The notes beneath the pieces are model-generated. The model did no database searches, had not been told where the DNA came from, and saw only the letters and a list, made by a program, of their open reading frames with translations. The position numbers were made by a program, and so were the translations under genes. A stretch of DNA of 64,000 bases from NCBI GenBank assembly GCA_029907205.1, contig JARYMI010000009.1:1-64000 (forward strand), given 5' to 3'. Positions 10,236 through 20,171 of this stretch are shown here, piece after piece. Positions within the stretch are counted from its first letter, which is position 1. Each line of letters opens with the position of its first letter. This stretch comes from Clostridiales bacterium (GTDB lineage: Bacteria; Acidobacteriota; Aminicenantia; Aminicenantales; UBA8522).

Positions 10236-10299
10236 TGTCTGGACCTTCAGAATATCTTAGAAAGCCATCCCGCTGTCAAGCACATTAGACCGGGTGAAC

Positions 10300-10490
10300 A
10301 GACGCATCTCAAATCTTGTTATTATTTATTGGGCCATGAAAGAAGGGGTGGCACGGCGTTAGTCCCCTCCCGCCCGCAGCGGAAGGGGTTCCCCACGGGG
10401 GGATGGGTGGAGCGAGGACGGAAGGGGACGCGCCGTGACAGGCCCCCTTCTTTCAGACTATCTATCCATCACAGAATTTGCGATGATTTG
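10300..10490 (+). mobile_element. MITE-like element, type II core (copy 1)
   Basis: GAAAGAAGGGG-TGG-CACGGCG ... CGCCGTG-ACAGGC-CCCCTTCTTTC; flanked by GCATCTCAAATCTTG / (rc) TCATCGCAAATTCTGTGATG. Confidence 0.78.
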
Positions 10491-10603
10491 AAGGCGGAGG
10501 TGGGTTTTTGACTTCACTCAGGTCCTGTGTTATAAGCTTTTTCTGCCGTTTAGATGAGAGGAAGGGTCGGCTTCCTGTTTTACGCCTGCCCGTCCTGACC
10601 CAG

Positions 10604-12181
10604 ATGTCGGACCAGAAAGAGAAAGTCGCTCAGTCAGCCACCCTGGTCAGCTCGGGCACGTTTGTTTCGCGGGTCTTCGGCCTCCTCCGTGAGCAGGTCT
10701 TCGCCTTTCTTTTTGGGGCCGGGTTCGCCACCGACGCGTATGTGGCCGCTTTCCGCATCCCCAACTTGCTGCGCGACCTGTTTGCGGAAGGCGCTTTGTC
10801 CGCCGCGTTTGTCCCGGTTTTTACTGATTATCTCGTCAACAGAGACCGGAAAGAGGCTTTCCGGCTGGGAAACCTGGTAACGAACGCCCTCCTCGTCGTC
10901 CTCAGCGCGGTTGTGCTTATTGGCGTCCTGGCCACTCCGTTTATCGTCGACCTCATCGCGCCCGGGTTCAGCGCCATCCCCGGGAAATCCGAGCTCACGG
11001 CGCTCCTTGCCCGCATCATGTTTCCCTTCCTCCTCCTCGTTTCGATGGCAGCCGTGGCCATGGGGATGCTCAACTCGCTCCGGCACTTCGGGGTGCCCGC
11101 TCTTTCGCCTGTCTTTTTCAACCTGGGGATGATTCTGGCGGGCTTCCTCATCTGCCCCCTTTTTGAGGAGAGGATTATCGGCATGGCCATCGGCGTTCTT
11201 TTGGGAGGCCTGGGCCAATGGGCCTTCCAGCTTCCTTCCCTGCGCCGTGAAGGCTATCGCTACAGCCCCATTCTCTCATTCCGGGACCCCGGCGTTCGGC
11301 GGATCATCGTCCTGATGACGCCGGCCATTCTGGGCCTGGCTTCGACCCAAATCAACATATTCGTCAACACCATCATCGCCTCGCTCCTCCCTCAGGGAAG
11401 CCCGTCCTACCTGAACTACAGCTTCAGGCTGATGCATTTTCCCCTGGGCATCTTCGGTGTAGCCGTGGCCACGGTGACGCTGCCGGTCGTTGCGACATTT
11501 GCCGCAAAAAAAGACATTCCCAATGTCCTTTCAACCTGCTCCTCTTCGCTCAAGCTCGTTTTTTTCCTGACCCTGCCGTCGATTTTCTTTCTCGCCGCTG
11601 CGGCCAAGCCGATCATCGCCGTCCTTTATCAGCACGGCAGGTTCACCTACGCGGATACGGTCTTCACTTCTCAGGCCCTGCTTTTCTATGCGCTCGGACT
11701 TTTCGCCTACGCCTCGGTCCGCGTCATTGCTCCTGTTTTTTACTCTCTCGGCGACACGAAAACGCCGGTCAAGGTCAGCGTTCTGTCCGTCGCTGTGAAC
11801 ATCGCCCTTAACCTAGTCCTGATGCGGCCGCTCGGTTTCAGGGGGCTGGCTCTGGCCACTTCGTTCGCCGCCATGGTCAACATGCTCAGCCTCATGTTCC
11901 TGCTCCAGCGACGATTCGGACCCCTTAACCTGACCGACCTTGTGGCAAACTTCGGTAAGATCTTAGGCTGTTCGGCGCTCCTGGGCACGATCCTTTTGGG
12001 CTTCCAGAGAATATACCCGCTCGCCCTGGAGACGGCTGTTCTCCCCTCAAAAATTTTCTATTTGCTCACCCTGACACTCCTCGGGGGCGGAAGTTATATC
12101 CTCATTTCCTATCTGTTGAAGACAAGGGAGCTTTCTCTTATCATGAGCATCATCAGGAGAAAAAAGCCGAATCGTTTTTAG
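10604..12181 (+). CDS. murJ: Murein biosynthesis integral membrane protein MurJ
   Basis: ATLVSSGTFVSRVFGLLREQVFAFLFG...AFRIPNLLRDLFAEGALSAAFVPVF MurJ N-terminal signature. Confidence 0.95.
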   Translation: MSDQKEKVAQSATLVSSGTFVSRVFGLLREQVFAFLFGAGFATDAYVAAFRIPNLLRDLFAEGALSAAFVPVFTDYLVNRDRKEAFRLGNLVTNALLVVLSAVVLIGVLATPFIVDLIAPGFSAIPGKSELTALLARIMFPFLLLVSMAAVAMGMLNSLRHFGVPALSPVFFNLGMILAGFLICPLFEERIIGMAIGVLLGGLGQWAFQLPSLRREGYRYSPILSFRDPGVRRIIVLMTPAILGLASTQINIFVNTIIASLLPQGSPSYLNYSFRLMHFPLGIFGVAVATVTLPVVATFAAKKDIPNVLSTCSSSLKLVFFLTLPSIFFLAAAAKPIIAVLYQHGRFTYADTVFTSQALLFYALGLFAYASVRVIAPVFYSLGDTKTPVKVSVLSVAVNIALNLVLMRPLGFRGLALATSFAAMVNMLSLMFLLQRRFGPLNLTDLVANFGKILGCSALLGTILLGFQRIYPLALETAVLPSKIFYLLTLTLLGGGSYILISYLLKTRELSLIMSIIRRKKPNRF

Positions 12182-12216
12182 TATTTTCTCATGAGCTCTT
12201 GAGTGGTGAACGAGAG

Positions 12217-13239
12217 ATGAAAATGGCAAAAAGAAAAAGCGCCGCCTTCCTGGTTGGTGTTGATAGTTACTCACTCAGCCCGCTTCAACTTTCGCCCTTC
12301 GAGGTCCTGGAGTGGGTCGAAAGAAACGGCGGCGAGGGCGTCCAGTTTTCCGAAGTTAACCTGCCCCGGCGCCGTGCGCTTGACCGCTGCTTCCTCAACG
12401 AGCTCGCCGCGTGCGCTTCAGAGAAAGGGCTCTACCTCGAATGGGGAGGCGGCGAGCACATTCCTTTCGACCTCGAAACAGGAACACCGAAGGACATCTT
12501 CAAGGTCAACCGGCGCGCCGCAGAACAGGCCCATACGTTGGGAGTGAGGGTTGTGCGTTCGTGTTCGGGCGGGCTGATGCGCTGGCAGGAGGATTCTCTT
12601 CCGACCGAGGTCTTTCTGCGCGCCATGGCCAAGAGTCTCCGTTCGCAAAAAAAAATGCTCAACGACTTCGGCGTCATTCTTGCTCTTGAAACCCACTTCG
12701 AGTTCACGACGTTCGAGCTACGCCGCTTGTTCGAAATGTGTGAGGCAGAGCCGCGCGATTACTTAGGCATCTGTCTCGACACGATGAACCTGCTGACCAT
12801 GATCGAAGACCCGGTGCGCGGCGCCCAACGGGTTCTTCCCTGGGTGGTCATGACCCATATCAAGGACGGCGGCATCCTCATCGGCGAAAAAGGCCTGGTC
12901 TCTTTCCCTGTTGAGGCAGGAACGGGCGTCGTCGAATTGAGCAAGATTTTCAGGTCGCTCCTTACTCTTGAAACTCCTGTCAACATCAGCCTGGAAGACC
13001 ACGGAGGCGACTTCCTTATCCCGGTTTTCGAGCCCGGCTTCCTGCTCCGCTTTCCTGACCTTACCGCTGTTGAGTTCGCGCAACTTCTGGCGCTCGCCAA
13101 TCAGACAAAAAAGATGGTCGAGGAGGGGAAAATAGCGATCTTAGACCGGAGCCGCTGGCCTGAAGTCTGCGAGGCGCGGGTCAAGGCTGGCCTTCACCAC
13201 CTCAAGAACATCGCTGCCGAGCTTAAGAGACAACGTTGA
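12217..13239 (+). CDS. Sugar phosphate isomerase/epimerase (xylose isomerase-like TIM barrel)
   Basis: LALETHFEFTTFELRRL..., LGICLDTMNLLTM..., THIKDGG..., ISLEDHGGDF. Confidence 0.85.
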   Translation: MKMAKRKSAAFLVGVDSYSLSPLQLSPFEVLEWVERNGGEGVQFSEVNLPRRRALDRCFLNELAACASEKGLYLEWGGGEHIPFDLETGTPKDIFKVNRRAAEQAHTLGVRVVRSCSGGLMRWQEDSLPTEVFLRAMAKSLRSQKKMLNDFGVILALETHFEFTTFELRRLFEMCEAEPRDYLGICLDTMNLLTMIEDPVRGAQRVLPWVVMTHIKDGGILIGEKGLVSFPVEAGTGVVELSKIFRSLLTLETPVNISLEDHGGDFLIPVFEPGFLLRFPDLTAVEFAQLLALANQTKKMVEEGKIAILDRSRWPEVCEARVKAGLHHLKNIAAELKRQR

Positions 13240-13240
13240 A

Positions 13241-14713
13241 ATGACGCACGAAGTTTTCCGCTTCAAAGACCGCGCTGCTCTCGAGAAGAGAATCGCAGAA
13301 CTCGGCCTCGACATTCCCCTTTCAGACGACATTTCCATCCTTTTTAGCCCGGTTGTTGTCGCCGGCAAGACCCTTCCCAACAGGTTTATCATCCATCCTC
13401 TTGAAGGCGCGGATGCTGATGCCGAAGGCGCTCCATCAGACCTGACCTTCCGCCGCTACTGCCGCTTCGCTCAGGGGGGAGCGGCGATGATCTGGTTTGA
13501 AGCGACAGCCGTCCGCCAGGACGGCCGCTCCAACCCGCGACAGCTCCTGCTCAGCCGGAAAACAGCCGACGATTTCAAAAAGCTTGTTGAAGAGACAAGG
13601 CAAGCTGGCCGCCAGAAATTCGGGCCGAACCATTCTCTTGTCCTCGTCCTCCAGCTTACTCATTCGGGCCGCTTCTCCAAGCCCGAAGGAAAACCAGCGC
13701 CTGTCATCACCCAGCGCAATCCCATCATCGACGCCCTAATGGGGATTCCTGCCGACTATCCTCTCATCCCGGACGATGAGCTCGACTCGCTCGAGGACGA
13801 CTTCATCTCCGCAGCCTTGCTGGCCGCAGAGGCCGGGTTCGACGGCGTTGACGTCAAGGCCTGCCACGGGTATCTCATCTCAGAACTCTTAGCTTCCCAT
13901 CACAGGCACGATAGCCGGTACGGCGGGCCGTTCGAAAACAGGGCTCGCTTTCTCGTCGAAACTTCCTTAAAAATAAAAAAGAATGTTAAGGGCATATTCA
14001 TCACCAGCCGGATAAACGCTGTGGATGGCCTTCCCTGGCCTTACGGCTTCGGCTCAAGCCCGCGCACGGAAACACAAGAGGACCTGAGCGAACTCAAGAG
14101 CCTGGCCAGGAACCTGGCCGACCTTGGCTCTCCTCTGCTCAGTCTTTCCCTGGGCATCCCGGCCTACAATCCCCACTGCGGCCGTCCTTATAACCGGCCC
14201 CTCCTCGGTCAAGATTTGCCAGACGAACACCCTCTTGTCGGCGTTGCCCGCCATCTCCGGCTGACAGCCGAGCTGCAGAAATCGTTTCCCTCGCTGCCGA
14301 TTGTGGGCGCAGGTTATTCCTGGCTGCGTCAGTTTTTTCCCGATGCGGCCGCATCCGCGGTCCAGACGGGAAAAGCGTCTCTCATCGGCTTAGGAAGGCT
14401 CTCCTTTGCCTACCCAAATTGGCCAGACGACCTTGCGATAAACGGCTTTCTCGATCCCCGGAAAACCTGTCTTGCCTGCTCCCGCTGCTCCCAGCTTCTC
14501 CGCGGCGGCGGCCGCGTGGGCTGCGTCATCCGGGACATTTCCCTCTATGCCCGTGAATACAAGAAAATAAAAGATCAACTGGCCATTTCCCGTCGTGTCT
14601 CCCAACGGTCGCCCGCCCAAAGGAAGTCGCGGATCACATCCGTCAATCTTAGAACAAGACAAAAAAAGGCGCGGCGCGGCGTTCGGGCGAAGAAAGAAAA
14701 TGAAGAGAACTGA
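13241..14713 (+). CDS. NADH:flavin oxidoreductase / old yellow enzyme family
   Basis: LPNRFIIHPLEG, LVLQLTHSGRFS, GFDGVDVKACHGYLISELLASHHRHDSRYGGPFENRARF. Confidence 0.92.
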   Translation: MTHEVFRFKDRAALEKRIAELGLDIPLSDDISILFSPVVVAGKTLPNRFIIHPLEGADADAEGAPSDLTFRRYCRFAQGGAAMIWFEATAVRQDGRSNPRQLLLSRKTADDFKKLVEETRQAGRQKFGPNHSLVLVLQLTHSGRFSKPEGKPAPVITQRNPIIDALMGIPADYPLIPDDELDSLEDDFISAALLAAEAGFDGVDVKACHGYLISELLASHHRHDSRYGGPFENRARFLVETSLKIKKNVKGIFITSRINAVDGLPWPYGFGSSPRTETQEDLSELKSLARNLADLGSPLLSLSLGIPAYNPHCGRPYNRPLLGQDLPDEHPLVGVARHLRLTAELQKSFPSLPIVGAGYSWLRQFFPDAAASAVQTGKASLIGLGRLSFAYPNWPDDLAINGFLDPRKTCLACSRCSQLLRGGGRVGCVIRDISLYAREYKKIKDQLAISRRVSQRSPAQRKSRITSVNLRTRQKKARRGVRAKKENEEN

Positions 14714-16730
14714 AATCAGGGTCGCCGGCCTCTGCCTTCCTGTTTATTCGCTGAACACTCTCATCATCGGCAGCGGCGCAGCAGCCCTGAAGGCGGCGGT
14801 TTCGCTTCATCAGCTTGGGGTTAGCGACATTGCCATAGCGACAGACGACTGGTCCGGCGGCACCTCGAGGAACGCCGGCTCGGATAAACAGACCTACTAC
14901 AAGCTTTCCCTCGCCGGCGAGCTTTCTGACTCGGTCGTCGAGATGGCCAGGGACCTTTGCGCCGGCGGGTCGATGCACGGGGATATCGCCCTTGTCGAAG
15001 CCGCCAATTCTCTGCGCGTCTTCTTCCATCTTGTCGAGCTTGGCGTCCCTTTTCCGCACGACGGGTATGGCGCTTATGCCGGCTACAAGACCGATAACGA
15101 CCCAAGGCAGCGGGCTACCTCTGCTGGACCGCTGACTTCCAGGCTGATGTGCGAGGCCCTGGGACGGGAAGTGAGGGAACGCAAGATTCCCGTTTTCAAT
15201 AAGTATGAGGTCATCGCCTTGCTGACCCGGGGAATAGGAAAAACAAAGAAGATTGCTGGAGCGATAGCGCTTGACAGGAAAAAACTCAGGGCTCCGAGCC
15301 TCGGGTTCGTCCTTTTTAACGCCGTGAACGTCGTCCTCGGCACGGGCGGGCCTGCCGGTATGTACAGAGAGTCCGTCTACCCGACGAGCCAGCTCGGGTC
15401 TCACGGGATGGCGTTTGAAGCGGGAGCTGCTGCTCAGAACCTTACCGAATCCCAGTTTGGCCTGGCCTCGACGAAGTTCCGCTGGAACCTCTCCGGGACT
15501 TACCAGCAGGTTATTCCGCGCTACATCTCAACCGACCGAAATGGCCGCGACGAACGCCAGTTCCTGAACGAAGTCTTCCCGGATATGGGGAAGCTGGCGA
15601 CGGCCATTTTTCTTAAGGGCTACGAGTGGCCGTTCGACCCCCGAAAAATCTCAGGATACGGTTCATCGCTCATCGACCTTCTCGTCTACCGGGAAACAGT
15701 CGTGCGGGGACGCCGGGTCTTCCTTGATTTCAGGCGTGACCCCAGTGGGGGCGGGAAGCTCAAGGATTTCTCGTCCGGCCTCCTCAGCAAGGAAGCTTAC
15801 ACCTATCTCGCCAAATCCAAGGCCCTTCTCGGGACTCCCATCAAGAGGCTGGCCAGGATGAACCCTCTAGCAATTGCCGTTTACAAGGACAACGGTATTG
15901 ACCTGGCCAAGGAGCCGCTCGAAATCGCCCTCTGCGCCCAGCACAACAACGGCGGGCTCAAGGGAAACATCTGGTGGGAATCTAACCTCAAGCATCTCTT
16001 TCCTGTGGGTGAAGTGAACGGAAGCCACGGCGTCCGGCGTCCCGGCGGCTCGGCGCTCAATTCCGGCCAGGTGGGAGGCTGGAGAGCGGCTCTCTTCATC
16101 GCCAGACATTACAACAGAAAGCCGCCAGCGCTGAGAGATTTCCTCTTCCAGGTCCGTTCAACAATCGAGGAAAAAATCGCTTTTGCCCAGAAAATCATCG
16201 ACCCAAGCTTAAAGGATTCTTCCTTCCTTACACGGACGCGGCAAGAAATCCAGGAGCGTATGTCTGCCTGGGGAGCAGCCATCCTCCGGCCAGAAAAAGT
16301 CAGCCATGCAGTCGCCGAAGCCCGGACCCTATTGAAAAAATTGCAGGCGGAGATGAGAATCCGCTCGGCAAAAGAACTTCCCGCAGCCTTCAAGAACCTT
16401 GACCTGTGCCTCACCCATGCGCTCTACCTCGAAGCCATCAGGGAATACATCGCCAGAGGCGGCAAGAGCAGGGGTTCATTCCTCATTCTGGAGGAAAAAG
16501 GCCGGGAGTCCTGTCCCGGAATGGGAAAAGAATGGCGTTTTTCGCTGAACCCGCCTGGTTCTTTCGTCGACCGGAAAATCCTGGAAATATCGCTTGGCGA
16601 AAAAATGAGAGTCATAAAAAAATGGGTGGACGTCCGGCCAATCCCTCATAAAGAAGGTTGGTTCGAGCAAATCTGGGAGGACTACAGGAAAGGCCGGGCC
16701 TTCGAGCACCCCGAGGAGAATGAACCATGA
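14700..16730 (+). CDS. FAD-binding oxidoreductase (fumarate reductase/SDH flavoprotein-like)
   Basis: NTLIIGSGAAALKAAVSLHQLG dinucleotide-binding fold; FPVGEVNGSHGVRRPGGSALNSGQVGG. Confidence 0.87.
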   Translation: MKRTEIRVAGLCLPVYSLNTLIIGSGAAALKAAVSLHQLGVSDIAIATDDWSGGTSRNAGSDKQTYYKLSLAGELSDSVVEMARDLCAGGSMHGDIALVEAANSLRVFFHLVELGVPFPHDGYGAYAGYKTDNDPRQRATSAGPLTSRLMCEALGREVRERKIPVFNKYEVIALLTRGIGKTKKIAGAIALDRKKLRAPSLGFVLFNAVNVVLGTGGPAGMYRESVYPTSQLGSHGMAFEAGAAAQNLTESQFGLASTKFRWNLSGTYQQVIPRYISTDRNGRDERQFLNEVFPDMGKLATAIFLKGYEWPFDPRKISGYGSSLIDLLVYRETVVRGRRVFLDFRRDPSGGGKLKDFSSGLLSKEAYTYLAKSKALLGTPIKRLARMNPLAIAVYKDNGIDLAKEPLEIALCAQHNNGGLKGNIWWESNLKHLFPVGEVNGSHGVRRPGGSALNSGQVGGWRAALFIARHYNRKPPALRDFLFQVRSTIEEKIAFAQKIIDPSLKDSSFLTRTRQEIQERMSAWGAAILRPEKVSHAVAEARTLLKKLQAEMRIRSAKELPAAFKNLDLCLTHALYLEAIREYIARGGKSRGSFLILEEKGRESCPGMGKEWRFSLNPPGSFVDRKILEISLGEKMRVIKKWVDVRPIPHKEGWFEQIWEDYRKGRAFEHPEENEP

Positions 16731-17518
16731 GGATGAAACCGACGGCGCTTGTCACGGGCGCCGGCCGCGGGATCGGCCGAGCCATCGTCTTGGACCTGGC
16801 CCGCGAGGGATATGACATCGCCGGCGTTGACATCCTCTATGAACCGAAGAATGATAAAAGCGGCCTTTTTGAGGTCAAAGCGTGCGCGGAGGAAAGCGGC
16901 AGCGTTTTTTTGCCCGTGCGGGGAGACATTGCTGACCTCGAGGGGCACGGAAGAATTCTGGAGGAAGTGCTCGGCCGCTTCGGGAAAATCGACCTGCTGG
17001 TGAACAACGCCGGCGTCGCGCCCGCCGTCCGCGCCGATATCCTGGAGACAGCGGTTGAGAGTTTTGACCGCGTCTTCGGCGTTAACGCCCGAGGCACGTT
17101 CTTTTTCACCCAGAAAATCGCCCGGCAGATGATTGCTCAGGTCCAGGAGAACCCCGAGGCCAGGCCGGCCATCATTTTCATCACATCGATCTCGGCCTCG
17201 GTCTCATCACCTTCCCGAGCTGAGTACTGCATTTCTAAGGCAGCTTTAAGCCAGGCCGCCGCACTCTTTGCCGACCGCCTCGCCGAACACGGGATTAACG
17301 TTTACGAAATCAGGCCGGGCATCATCAAGACCGACATGACTGCTCCGGTCAAGGAAAAATATGACAGCCTGATCGCGGAAGGCCTGGTTCCGCAAAAAAG
17401 ATGGGGCTATCCAGAAGACGTGGGCAAGGCTGTCGCTGCCCTGGCCAAAGGCTTTTTTCCTTACTCCACGGGCCTCATCCTCGAGGTCAGCGGAGGGATG
17501 AACATCCGTCGCCTCTGA
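16727..17518 (+). CDS. Short-chain dehydrogenase/reductase (3-ketoacyl-ACP reductase-like)
   Basis: ALVTGAGRGIGRAIV, LLVNNAG, YCISKAAL. Confidence 0.92.
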   Translation: MRMKPTALVTGAGRGIGRAIVLDLAREGYDIAGVDILYEPKNDKSGLFEVKACAEESGSVFLPVRGDIADLEGHGRILEEVLGRFGKIDLLVNNAGVAPAVRADILETAVESFDRVFGVNARGTFFFTQKIARQMIAQVQENPEARPAIIFITSISASVSSPSRAEYCISKAALSQAAALFADRLAEHGINVYEIRPGIIKTDMTAPVKEKYDSLIAEGLVPQKRWGYPEDVGKAVAALAKGFFPYSTGLILEVSGGMNIRRL

Positions 17519-17579
17519 AGAAAGATATTTTTCTTGAGCCCTAAAGTGTGGTATAAAAGCAGCACAAGGAGCGTAAAAA

Positions 17580-18281
17580 ATGACATCTCATAAAAGTTCG
17601 TCGAGCCGGATTTTCTGGGGACTTCTTCTCATTATCTTGGGCGTCCTGCTTCTCTTAGACCGGATGGGGCGGCTGGATTTCGGCGATCTCATCTCCTTCT
17701 ACTGGCCGCTTTTTCTCATTTTTGCCGGTCTCTGGCATCTTGTCACCAACAAGTTCCGCCACACCGCTGGAGGGCTCGTGCTCATCGTCATCGGCTCTCT
17801 CTTCATGCTGGGCAAATGGCACATCCTCGGCCGCAGCGCCTGGCATTTTGTCTGGCCCCTCCTGATCATCCTGGCGGGTTTATGGATTTTGTTCGGTGCC
17901 TTCTTGCGAGGGACAACCAGGAAATCGGCCGGTGAGAAGGCGGATGAAATCGACGAGTTCGCCATGTTCTCGGGCATCACACGCCGCCTTGAATCCCAGG
18001 ATTTCCGAGGAGGGAAAGCGACTGTCGTCCTGGGCGGAATGGAGTTGGACTTCAGCCAGGCGCGGTTGAGCAGCGGCCAGGCATCGATCGAAGCGACCGC
18101 CATCCTCGGCGGGCTCGAAATCAAAGTGCCGAAAACCTGGCAGGTCCATGTCGAATGCCACCCGGTGTTGGGAAGCATCGAAAACGAGCACTCGTACGTG
18201 CCGGGACAGGAGGGCCAACAAACCCTCTCCATCAAGGCCACGGCCATCCTGGCTGGCATCGAAATAAAGACTGCCAAATGA
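17580..18281 (+). CDS. LiaF/DUF5668-like membrane protein
   Basis: N-terminal TM pairs (LLLIILGVLLLLDRMG) plus LiaF-like C-terminal beta repeats (ATAILGGLEIKVPKTW). Confidence 0.75.
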   Translation: MTSHKSSSSRIFWGLLLIILGVLLLLDRMGRLDFGDLISFYWPLFLIFAGLWHLVTNKFRHTAGGLVLIVIGSLFMLGKWHILGRSAWHFVWPLLIILAGLWILFGAFLRGTTRKSAGEKADEIDEFAMFSGITRRLESQDFRGGKATVVLGGMELDFSQARLSSGQASIEATAILGGLEIKVPKTWQVHVECHPVLGSIENEHSYVPGQEGQQTLSIKATAILAGIEIKTAK

Positions 18282-19069
18282 GAAGGCTGCTTTTCTGGCT
18301 GTTAGCTGTCCTCATCACGCTCGCAAGCGCCGTTTACCAGCGGCTGACAGGCCCCACTTACCCTCTGAGGGGAAAGGCCGCCGTGGCCGGTGAGGAAATC
18401 CGGTTCAAGCTGCCGCGCAGCCACGAAATCACCTCAGACTGTGCCGTCGCTGTCAAAGTTGCGGACGAGAAAACGAGCGGCCGCCTGGAATACAAAAGAT
18501 ACAAGACTTCAGATGCCTGGACTGAAGCCAACATGGCAAGGGAAAATGACCGGTTGGTTGGGTATCTTCCGCGCCAGCCGATGGCTGGTAAATTGGCCTA
18601 CAGGGTGCTCCTGACAAGTGACACTGAAGAGATTTCCCTGACGGGCGAGGACCAGGTCATCATCCGGTTCAAAGGAGTCGCCCCGGTTCCGCTACTTGTG
18701 GCTCACGTCATCTTAATGTTCCTGGCCATGCTCTTCTCAACGCGGGCGGGCCTGGCGGCGCTCGACCGGAAAAGCCATCCCCGAAAACTCGCTCTCTGGA
18801 CAATCGTCCTGCTTTTTATCGGGGGGTTCATCCTCGGTCCCGTCGTCCAGAAGTACGCCTTTGGCGCCTGGTGGACGGGGTTTCCTTTTGGGTTTGACCT
18901 GACTGACAACAAAACTCTCATCGCCATGGCCGGCTGGGTCGTGGCGCTCGTGGCCGGCCGGAAAGGAAAGCCCGCCCGGGGTTGGGTTCTGCTGGCTTCG
19001 GTCTTGATGCTGGTTATTTTTCTCATTCCCCACAGCCTCCTCGGCTCGGAGTTGAAATACACTGAGTAA
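18278..19069 (+). CDS. Hypothetical membrane protein
   Basis: ATG at 18278 overlapping the upstream stop; signal/TM and three C-terminal TM segments. Confidence 0.7.
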   Translation: MRRLLFWLLAVLITLASAVYQRLTGPTYPLRGKAAVAGEEIRFKLPRSHEITSDCAVAVKVADEKTSGRLEYKRYKTSDAWTEANMARENDRLVGYLPRQPMAGKLAYRVLLTSDTEEISLTGEDQVIIRFKGVAPVPLLVAHVILMFLAMLFSTRAGLAALDRKSHPRKLALWTIVLLFIGGFILGPVVQKYAFGAWWTGFPFGFDLTDNKTLIAMAGWVVALVAGRKGKPARGWVLLASVLMLVIFLIPHSLLGSELKYTE

Positions 19070-19252
19070 AAATCGAGTTCAGGTCTCCACGACTCCCCAG
19101 GCATGACTGTGGCGCCAAACCTATTCCTGCCGCAAGAAATCCTAAAGAAAACCGATATAAACAAAAATAAATCGATATTCCACCCCTTGACGCAAGAGAC
19201 ACCCCTTCTTATATTAAAAATAGAGCAAAGCGAGCAGAGGAGAAAGGGCAGC

Positions 19253-19803
19253 ATGAAGGGAGAAGATGCTCTCCGGCCCAGTTCCAGAGCGCAACATCGT
19301 CTCAGGCCCCCAAATCCGTCTGGATAATAATAGTTATCTGGCTCTTAGCCATCGCCTCTCTCATTGGAACTCATTATTTCCTCAAACATAAGCCCAGACA
19401 TGATAAAGCGAAAATTACGAAAATAGACGCCAAACTCAAAAGTTTGACGGAAGAGCAGAAAATAGGAATGAAGTATTTTGAAGGCGGCATCCTTGAATCG
19501 CGAAGTGGAGACGTCTTTATTATAGAGACCACTATGGACAATGACGAAATCGAGAAAAGGGGCCTCGCCCTGAAAACAATCGAATTCCACATCGATGACC
19601 CGCTTTTCCTGGAGAGGCAGATGATGATTAAGGAGGCATTTAAGAGATTGAACAATGCTGAGAAGCGCTGCGTAATGGACAAACATGCGGTTATTCTCTA
19701 TCGTGATGGCGCTTACTGCCTGGTTTATGACCCAGAAATCTATAACGATTATGTTGTTAAATATGGGACGGAATGCAAATCTTGCGACGAAAAGATTAAA
19801 TAA
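19253..19803 (+). pseudogene. TM-anchored hypothetical protein with apparent 1-nt frameshift at 19307-19311 (intact downstream ORF 19444-19803)
   Basis: ATG 19253 frame ends at a taa ~19327; the frame encoding WIIIVIWLLAIASLIGTHYFLKHKPRHDKAKITKIDAKLKSLTEEQKIG is open into 19444-19803; adding one C to CCCCC joins them. Confidence 0.6.
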
Positions 19804-19827
19804 CCAAAATGAAAGGAGGAAAAACAA

Positions 19828-20070
19828 ATGAAAAAATGGGTTAGTGCTTTTGCTATTGTCTCGCTGATTGCCGTCAGTACTTTCGTCATCTACAAAGAGG
19901 CCCTCGCCAGACCGCCACTCTGCGATTGGTGTGCAGCGTATTGTTATACGTGCAATGGATATTATCAAGTGGACTCCTGTTGGGTGTATAACGGACTTCT
20001 CTACTGTCTTGTCGATTGTCAAAATTGCAATCCAGGATGCATATGTGGCTCTACCATTTGCGTGGATTAG
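19828..20070 (+). CDS. Small secreted cysteine-rich peptide (80 aa)
   Basis: RBS GAAAGGAGG; signal-like MKKWVSAFAIVSLIAVSTFVIYKEALA; 11 Cys in the predicted mature part. Confidence 0.75.
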   Translation: MKKWVSAFAIVSLIAVSTFVIYKEALARPPLCDWCAAYCYTCNGYYQVDSCWVYNGLLYCLVDCQNCNPGCICGSTICVD

Positions 20071-20171
20071 TTGATTCCTCATTATTTCTAGCTTATAATT
20101 TTTAGGTGAGAGGAAGGGTAACCAAAAGAGCTAAGCGGTGCGTAAGATATTGAATTCAAAATAATAAAACG

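Noticed and set aside
15985-16010. AAGCATCTCTTTCCTGTGGGTGA resembling the MITE TIR (also 8041, 42284, 47741)
   Set aside because: All lie inside conserved coding sequence (e.g. KHLFPVGE) with no partner inverted end or core.
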